DNA from: Craterostigma plantagineum
Taxonomy: Eukaryota > Streptophyta > Magnoliopsida > Lamiales > Linderniaceae
NCBI GenBank assembly: GCA_027422505.1
Contig: JAPQWV010001603.1
Coordinates: forward strand, 1 to 64,000
Direction: 5' to 3'
Length of the DNA stretch: 64,000 nt
How positions within the stretch are numbered: the first letter of the stretch is position 1; each line of letters opens with the position of its first letter. The notes under the pieces were generated by a model. That model had not been told where the DNA came from. It saw only the letters and a list, made by a program, of their open reading frames with translations, and did not search any database. Made by a program: the position numbers and the translations under genes. Shown here piece after piece: positions 59,901 through 64,000 of the stretch.

Positions 59901-60720
59901 AGGTACCACTTGTTCTTCTTACTAGATTTTGTTCTTTGTACCTGCATGAATCAGTTCTTTTCTGAGGTGCCCAATTTTGATTGGGTCTTAAACGGTTAGC
60001 AGCAAAATAATTCCTGTTAACACGTGGTATATCATGTATCACAGGCGGTGATCTCTCAGACACAGGCTGGCCAGAGTTAGAGACTTCAGGAACTTTCTTA
60101 GGTCTCCAGACATATTTAGATTTATCAGCCTTCTTCAAGAAACAGTGGGTTAGCATAATGACAAGACGACCACATGAAAAACATTTAGGTTTCCTAACAT
60201 TTTGTGGAGGTGCAGCGTGTTCATGTGTCGTGGAATATCCTATTCCTGTTTTCCCGATATGTGCAGGAATATTAACTAACATATCAAGATTTTGTTGTCC
60301 TTCAAGAAGTCTAACATTAGTATGAGATTTTTCTTCTAAGAAATCCTTAAGAGCGGACATGTCTCTAGATATTCTTTTGCTTCCTAAACTTTTCGCAATT
60401 ACACAAAGCTTTTTCTTTCTTAAGAGTCTCTAGCACGGCTCTCAGGCGCTCATCTTCTAAATCCGTTTGATGCTTATCTCTAGCTACTTCATCTCGCTGC
60501 CTAATTAGACCCTTTACTGTGAATTGAGTGACTTAATCCTTCTTTCTGCATTTTGAATTATTTCGAACATCTCTTCTTTTTCATCTACTTCAAGGGCTGA
60601 GGAAGCGTTATCATGAGATTCATCTTGCCTAGCATATAATTCATTCAGAAATAATATTTCTTAATAGTGGATGAATCTGATACCTGATCATCATCCGCGG
60701 CCATGTGTAACTCCAGATTA
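56954..60720 (-). pseudogene. Sirevirus gag-pol, truncated and broken
   Basis: Gag C-terminal part: 60720-60360 with stops, then 60360-59875 (DFLEEKSHTNVRLLEGQQNL; knuckle remnant CFSCGRLVIMLTHC with its Gly-His spacing spoiled). Protease: KKNKWYLDSGCSYHMTGDIS at about 59930-59870. GAG-pre-integrase and integrase (59504-58911): CKACQMGKQTKTSF, LLHLDLFGPVQTM, RIRSDNGLEF, QQSGVVERKNRVLQEMARSM; all DDE residues are visible. RT (58573-57656) includes IYVDDIIFGSTN. RNase H (57546-56954): GYSDADYAGCRE and ILCDSTSAISITKNPVHHS, end QLADIFTKP. Breaks occur near 59750, 58910, 58640, 58310, 57650, 57320 and 57200. Confidence 0.85.
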
Positions 60721-60998
60721 TCCAAGAACACTTCAACAGATTAAACCTTCGTAGAATGTGAATAGTGTGCTTTAGAGGTTTAGTGTTGAATACGAGAGAT
60801 TTTGCAAATGGAAACTTAGATTAATGAGTGTTAGGGTTTAGGCTAAATACCTTGTGAGGTATTTAAGCCCATTGGGCCCTAACAAGCTCATTACAAATAC
60901 AACCCATTAAGATAAAGTAAAACATCTATAAAATACATTGTAAAGAAATTACAAGGACTAGAATAAATATTTTGGACACTTCTAAAATATTCCTAACA
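60721..60998 (-). repeat. LTR fragment (start of a 3' LTR)
   Basis: On the minus strand it begins TGTTAGGAATATTTTAG right after a polypurine tract (61010-60999, ttagggggagaa). It runs about 280 bases until the truncated Sirevirus gag begins. It shows no match to the other LTR piece at 63603-64000, but the two could be opposite parts of one long LTR. Confidence 0.6.
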
Positions 60999-61010
60999 TT
61001 CTCCCCCTAA
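60999..61010 (-). promoter_or_regulatory. Polypurine tract
   Basis: On the minus strand ttagggggagaa, the plus-strand primer site of a retroelement. It overlaps the TAG stop of the preceding reading frame (61008-61010) and directly precedes the LTR start. Confidence 0.75.
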
Positions 61011-62127
61011 GTGTCCAAATTACAGTCGAGCTTATTAACTAAGTCTTCATTTCTTTTTCTTCGAGCGAGGAGGAGGTGGTGGTTCTCTATGGGCCAAGTA
61101 GGTCTTCTGAATCCTAGGGCAGTCTCGAACTGTCTGATGTCGTTCCGAAGAACGATTCGATATCTGATCTTCTCGACGAGTTTCCGTAGAACATCTTTCT
61201 CTTCCAGTTCTGTTCCTTCTAGCTTGTCATCTTCGGAAACTGTCTTCTTCTTAGCCGAAGTTGGTTAAGGATAATCTTCAATGTCCCATCTGAGAATTTG
61301 GAGATCTCTGACAGAAGTAGCACCTGCTTCACTTTCTTCTGAGCTTGTAGGTAAGTGACCCCAGGTTGTGGTTCAAGGAAGATAAATCCCTCTTCATACT
61401 TTTCGAGATCCTTATATCTGTTGTTTGGACCTGTCAGGTTGACCTTGCTCATATTGCTTTCCAAGGCCATTTGGAAGTCATGAGCAGCGAAATACTTGAC
61501 CTGCCTCAGCATACACTCTTTGATAGCCCGGTAACCATCTCGTCTTGTGTGAGTGTCAAGGGGAAACTTATTGCCATAAATGTTGTAGAGCTTGTTGAGT
61601 TCACCCAGTGGAAGGTAGGGAAGATCTGCTTCTGAATATTTTACAATTTTCCTGTCATAACGATCAATAACAAAGACAGGGCCTACATATCTTCCTACCG
61701 CCCATTCTACATCCACAATATCACAGATGGCCGATTGATCTCTCATGTACTTACTGTATTGATCCCTAGCCATTCCTTTCCTGGCCGTGACTTCCCAGAG
61801 CATAATCTGATGGCTAATTCCCATATACGTCCCTCTTAGGTGCTCAAGGCCTCGAAGATTCAGCTCGTTGACTCCCTTTATTTCTTCTTCCTTCCTCCAG
61901 ATCTTTGGATAAAGATCCTCAAGAAACGATGCCTTGATCTTCGCGTTTCTCCAACAAGTTTCTATGAACTCGTAGCCTGGCGTCGGTTCCTCGGGCACCT
62001 GATGTTGAAGGAGTTCTGGAAGTTCTGGAAGATCTGCCTCAGGATTTTCTCCTTGCTCCTCTTCCTCTTGCTCAATGAAGCAGAAGTCAGCTGCTGCCGC
62101 CTTTAATAAATTACGAACATTTTTCAA
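61008..62127 (-). pseudogene. Unknown retroelement protein with KFSDGTL motif, C-terminal part
   Basis: A 302-residue open stretch (62127-61219) is the longest in the right third of the window. It has an acidic start (EQEEEEQGENPEADLPELPE), then YMGISHQIMLWEVTARKGM, VDVEWAVGRYVGPVFVIDRY, SEADLPYLPLGELNKLYNIY, DFQMALESNMSKVNLTGP and ISKFSDGTLKIILNQL. After a one-step frame change near 61255 it goes on (EKIRYRIVLRNDIRQFETAL) to a TAG inside the polypurine tract. No protease, integrase, RT or RNase H motif is present. DFQ..LES..NLT.P followed by KFSDGTL recurs, from memory, in many unannotated plant LTR-element proteins of unknown function. Location and role are unknown; a particle protein is a guess. 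Confidence 0.55.
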
Positions 62128-63048
62128 TCCTGAGGCGGGACTCTTCTGCTGTCTCTGTTCTCGTCGTCCATTCCTCGTCTAAGATATATTTGTCGATGTA
62201 GCCTTGAGGATCCTTTGGACGAGGGGTTGTAGTGCTTGGACTGGTTGGGTGGAGATCCTCGAGGGAGCAGACTCGACTTCACCAAGGGAAGTTGTCTGGT
62301 TTGGCCCTGGTGTAGCTTGTCTGCCTCTGGAGGACCTTGGTGGTGGATTGGGTGGTCGTGAAGAACTGCCTCCACGCGTCTGAACTCCGCGTCCGAACTG
62401 CCTCCACGCGTCTGAACTCCACGTCCTCTGCCTCTTCCGTCGCAAATAACTGGAGACTTGGTTCTCGGTCTCTTGTTACTCTCCCCCTCAGGACGATCCT
62501 GGTCGTCTGGATCGTCATGACGACGTTTCTGACTCGATCCTTCTTGGCGGCATGTGTCAGTCGGTATGCTCGCATCAGGAGGTGGGATGACGCCACCTAC
62601 GACCAGCTTCCGGTATAGGTCTTCTTCTTCAATGCTTCGATTGCTGTCGAGATCTATTATGCGGGCAATACCAACGTCAAAGAGCTCAAGCAGAGGCACG
62701 GTGTACAGTTAGGTGTCGACGGGTTGCGTGGTGGCAGGGTGAGAAGACGGGGAAGTACCGGGTGTTGAGGAGGAGGTTGGTCAGATATGGGAGCCTTCCC
62801 TTGTCGGTGGAAGTTGCTTGGACCGCCTCCTTAATAAGTCCTTTAACCCTTGGTAGGGTTACGGTTTCGAAGAACTCGAATAGCCGATTCTCCAAGTAGG
62901 CAGTCGTCACCTGGGTTGGAATAGATCCGGCGCCACTAGAGATAGCCGTTGGCACACGTTCAGAACGAGGTTCTGTACGGTGGCCCTCGTCACCCGAAGT
63001 TCGTGGAACTTCGGGGTCCTTGGGTCTTCCGACCACTCCTTGCGACAC
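62124..63048 (-). pseudogene. Basic, Arg/Gly-rich region upstream of the KFSDGTL protein
   Basis: Two open stretches (63048-62686 and 62699-62124) overlap slightly and probably were one frame with the next. The first has TTAYLENRLFEFFETVTLPR and VKGLIKEAVQATST. The second has RKLVVGGVIPPPDASIPTD, then a basic nucleoprotein-like part (SQKRRHDDPDDQDRPEGESN, KRPRTKSP, GRGRG). A 32-bp tandem duplication at 62363-62426 shifts the frame in its middle. The Arg/Gly part would suit RNA binding; that is inference. No zinc knuckle was seen. Confidence 0.45.
62363..62426. repeat. 32-bp tandem duplication in the coding region
   Basis: Copies 62363-62394 and 62395-62426 begin gaactgcctccacgcgtctg and differ at one base (g/a). 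As 32 is not a multiple of three, it shifts the reading frame. Confidence 0.9.
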
Positions 63049-63059
63049 ACCTCGCGAAG

Positions 63060-63570
63060 TTTAGTGCTGGTTCATCTTTTTTTCTTTTCCACCATCGGCT
63101 CAGCATGATCTTTATCAAGCTTGCTCTCCACGTCACGAGCTACGTTTTCTCGCACGGTTCGCCCTCAACGTTCTTCCGTCCTCCTTCGTCGTGTCAAGTT
63201 TGTCATGTTTTTGTGACTGAACTTGGTTGGTGCCATCAGCGTCTTTAGACGCTTTCTCCAACATTTTCCAGGCTTCCTTGGCGTTTCTCGTTGCGCCTAT
63301 CTCTCTAGAACCGGTAAATTCTATCGCCCGTAGATGACGTAGAGTGCGAGACCTTTTTGTATGATGGAGTCTCGCAATGCCTTCCATTGCGACTTTGTAC
63401 CCCGTCGTATCGGGTTTGGAAAATCCATCTTCGACTATTTTTCATAAACCTTGCGATTTCAGCAAAGCTTTCGTCCCGGCGCTCCACCGTACGTAATTAC
63501 TTTCGGTGAGCTTTAGCGGTAGTGGCGTTCCAACACCTGGTAATTTCAGCATCACCATCGGCTCTGTCGG
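63060..63570 (-). pseudogene. Copia-type gag N-terminal fragment
   Basis: From ATG near 63566 the frame reads MLKLPGVG, then LTESNYVRWSAGTKALLKSQ, the usual opening of Copia gag (NY..W...). A stop lies where GLW is expected, followed by KIVEDGFSKPDT. After a shift near 63330 it continues NAKEAWKMLEKASKDADG (UBN2-like). It fades into basic sequence near 63130. It lies directly inside the primer site. Confidence 0.65.
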
Positions 63571-63587
63571 CTCCAAGCACACCAACG

Positions 63588-63599
63588 GCTCTGATACCA
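63588..63599 (-). promoter_or_regulatory. Primer binding site of the right-end element
   Basis: On the minus strand tggtatcagagc, Met-tRNA type, three bases inside the LTR end at 63603. Confidence 0.88.
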
Positions 63600-63602
63600 T
63601 TT

Positions 63603-64000
63603 TGTTATTTTATTTTTTTGTAGAGGAACGAGTGTGTGCTGTGTGAGAGGATAAACGATTTATTTAACAGACGAAGAAAACTTTTTTTCTTTCTTTTTAT
63701 TTCTAATCCATACCTAGGCAATGATCCCTTTCACTCTCTCACTCACTCATCTACATGAATCTATCGATATCTCTATATATAGTACATAATTGGCATAAAA
63801 TCAACTAGAATGATATGCGTATATATGAATGCTAGGAATATTAAGAGCCAAAAGATAGGGCTGCACCGTTTTTCGTCTTTCTTTGGTGTGCGCAGCCCAT
63901 GTGCCAATTTTCTTATATGTATTATTTTCTTCTGTTTTGACTATTTTTTTTTTCCAATTTTGTATGTGGTTATCTTTTTTAACATTTTATTTTTTTATAT
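63603..64000 (-). repeat. 5' LTR of the right-end element, cut by the window edge
   Basis: On the minus strand it ends ...aaaataaca at 63603, followed by the primer site. It contains T-rich runs and ctcactcactc words. Its start lies beyond 64000, so the full length and ends are unknown. Confidence 0.6.

Larger units (their letters stand above)
53190..60720 (-). mobile_element. Sirevirus (Copia), 5'-truncated, minus strand
   Basis: Parts in element order: gag from its middle (60720), protease, integrase, RT, RNase H (to 56954), a non-coding 2-kb stretch with repeated polypurine motifs, and one LTR (54913-53190). The 5' LTR, primer site and gag N-terminus are missing; at about 60720 the sequence changes to an unrelated LTR fragment. 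RT and RNase H wording ([35 protein letters not shown]) and repeated polypurine tracts are Sirevirus marks. It sits in the N-terminal coding part of RING-H2 copy 2. Confidence 0.82.

Noticed and set aside
61219..62127. Plant pararetrovirus movement or coat protein
   Set aside because: No movement-protein motif, zinc knuckle or RT nearby; primer site and PPT fit an LTR element better.
61011..62618. Plus-strand open stretches opposite the KFSDGTL protein
   Set aside because: The minus strand has the longer frame, acidic/basic domain pattern and the stop at the PPT.

Overview
The window is nuclear DNA from a flowering plant, probably a eudicot. Spliced plant genes sit in AT-rich sequence, and Ty1/copia, Ty3/gypsy, LINE, hAT and Mutator-like (MULE) elements are layered on them. 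Nothing prokaryotic is present. The species cannot be named from the sequence alone.

Layout. 1-3262: an AT-rich tandem repeat, then a decayed minus-strand MULE with FAR1-like, transposase and C-terminal OTU-protease regions. 4355-11390: a Tekay/Del-like gypsy element with a 2.6-kb 5' LTR, a Met-tRNA primer site and broken gag-pol; its 3' LTR is missing. 12073-12574: a truncated eIF5A pseudogene. 13582-14607: a 5'-truncated LINE inside a 19-bp target-site duplication (TSD). 16349-17744: the one clearly intact gene, a five-exon DUF3110-like protein. 18034-30627: an ankyrin-repeat/integrin-linked-kinase-like gene reduced to scattered exons and loaded with two Copia elements (19453-28856) and a 708-bp hAT element. 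31306-34018: a divergent pair, a GCK-domain gene (minus) and a HAD hydrolase gene of HDHD3 type (plus), both with single-base frame breaks.

34649-44688 is a structurally complete 10-kb Sirevirus-like Copia with a 5-bp TSD and an extra region after pol. 44815-50696 is a RING-H2 gene split by a 5.1-kb Copia (45419-50566). A paralogous RING-H2 copy (52475-53189) is cut off by a second, truncated Sirevirus (53190-60720, minus). A 297-bp hAT-type miniature element lies at 51908-52204. The right end (60721-64000, minus) holds a Copia-type primer site and gag start, an unusual non-pol coding region with a KFSDGTL motif, a polypurine tract and LTR pieces, perhaps a non-autonomous LTR element running out of the window.

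The story is of genes dismantled by nested transposons. A caution runs through it: most frame breaks are single-base indels, often in homopolymers, and occur even between LTR pairs. Some 'pseudogenes' may therefore reflect consensus errors. No new biochemical system is proven. The best candidates for a closer look are the OTU-MULE fusion, the extra region after pol in the Sirevirus, and the non-pol element at the right end.
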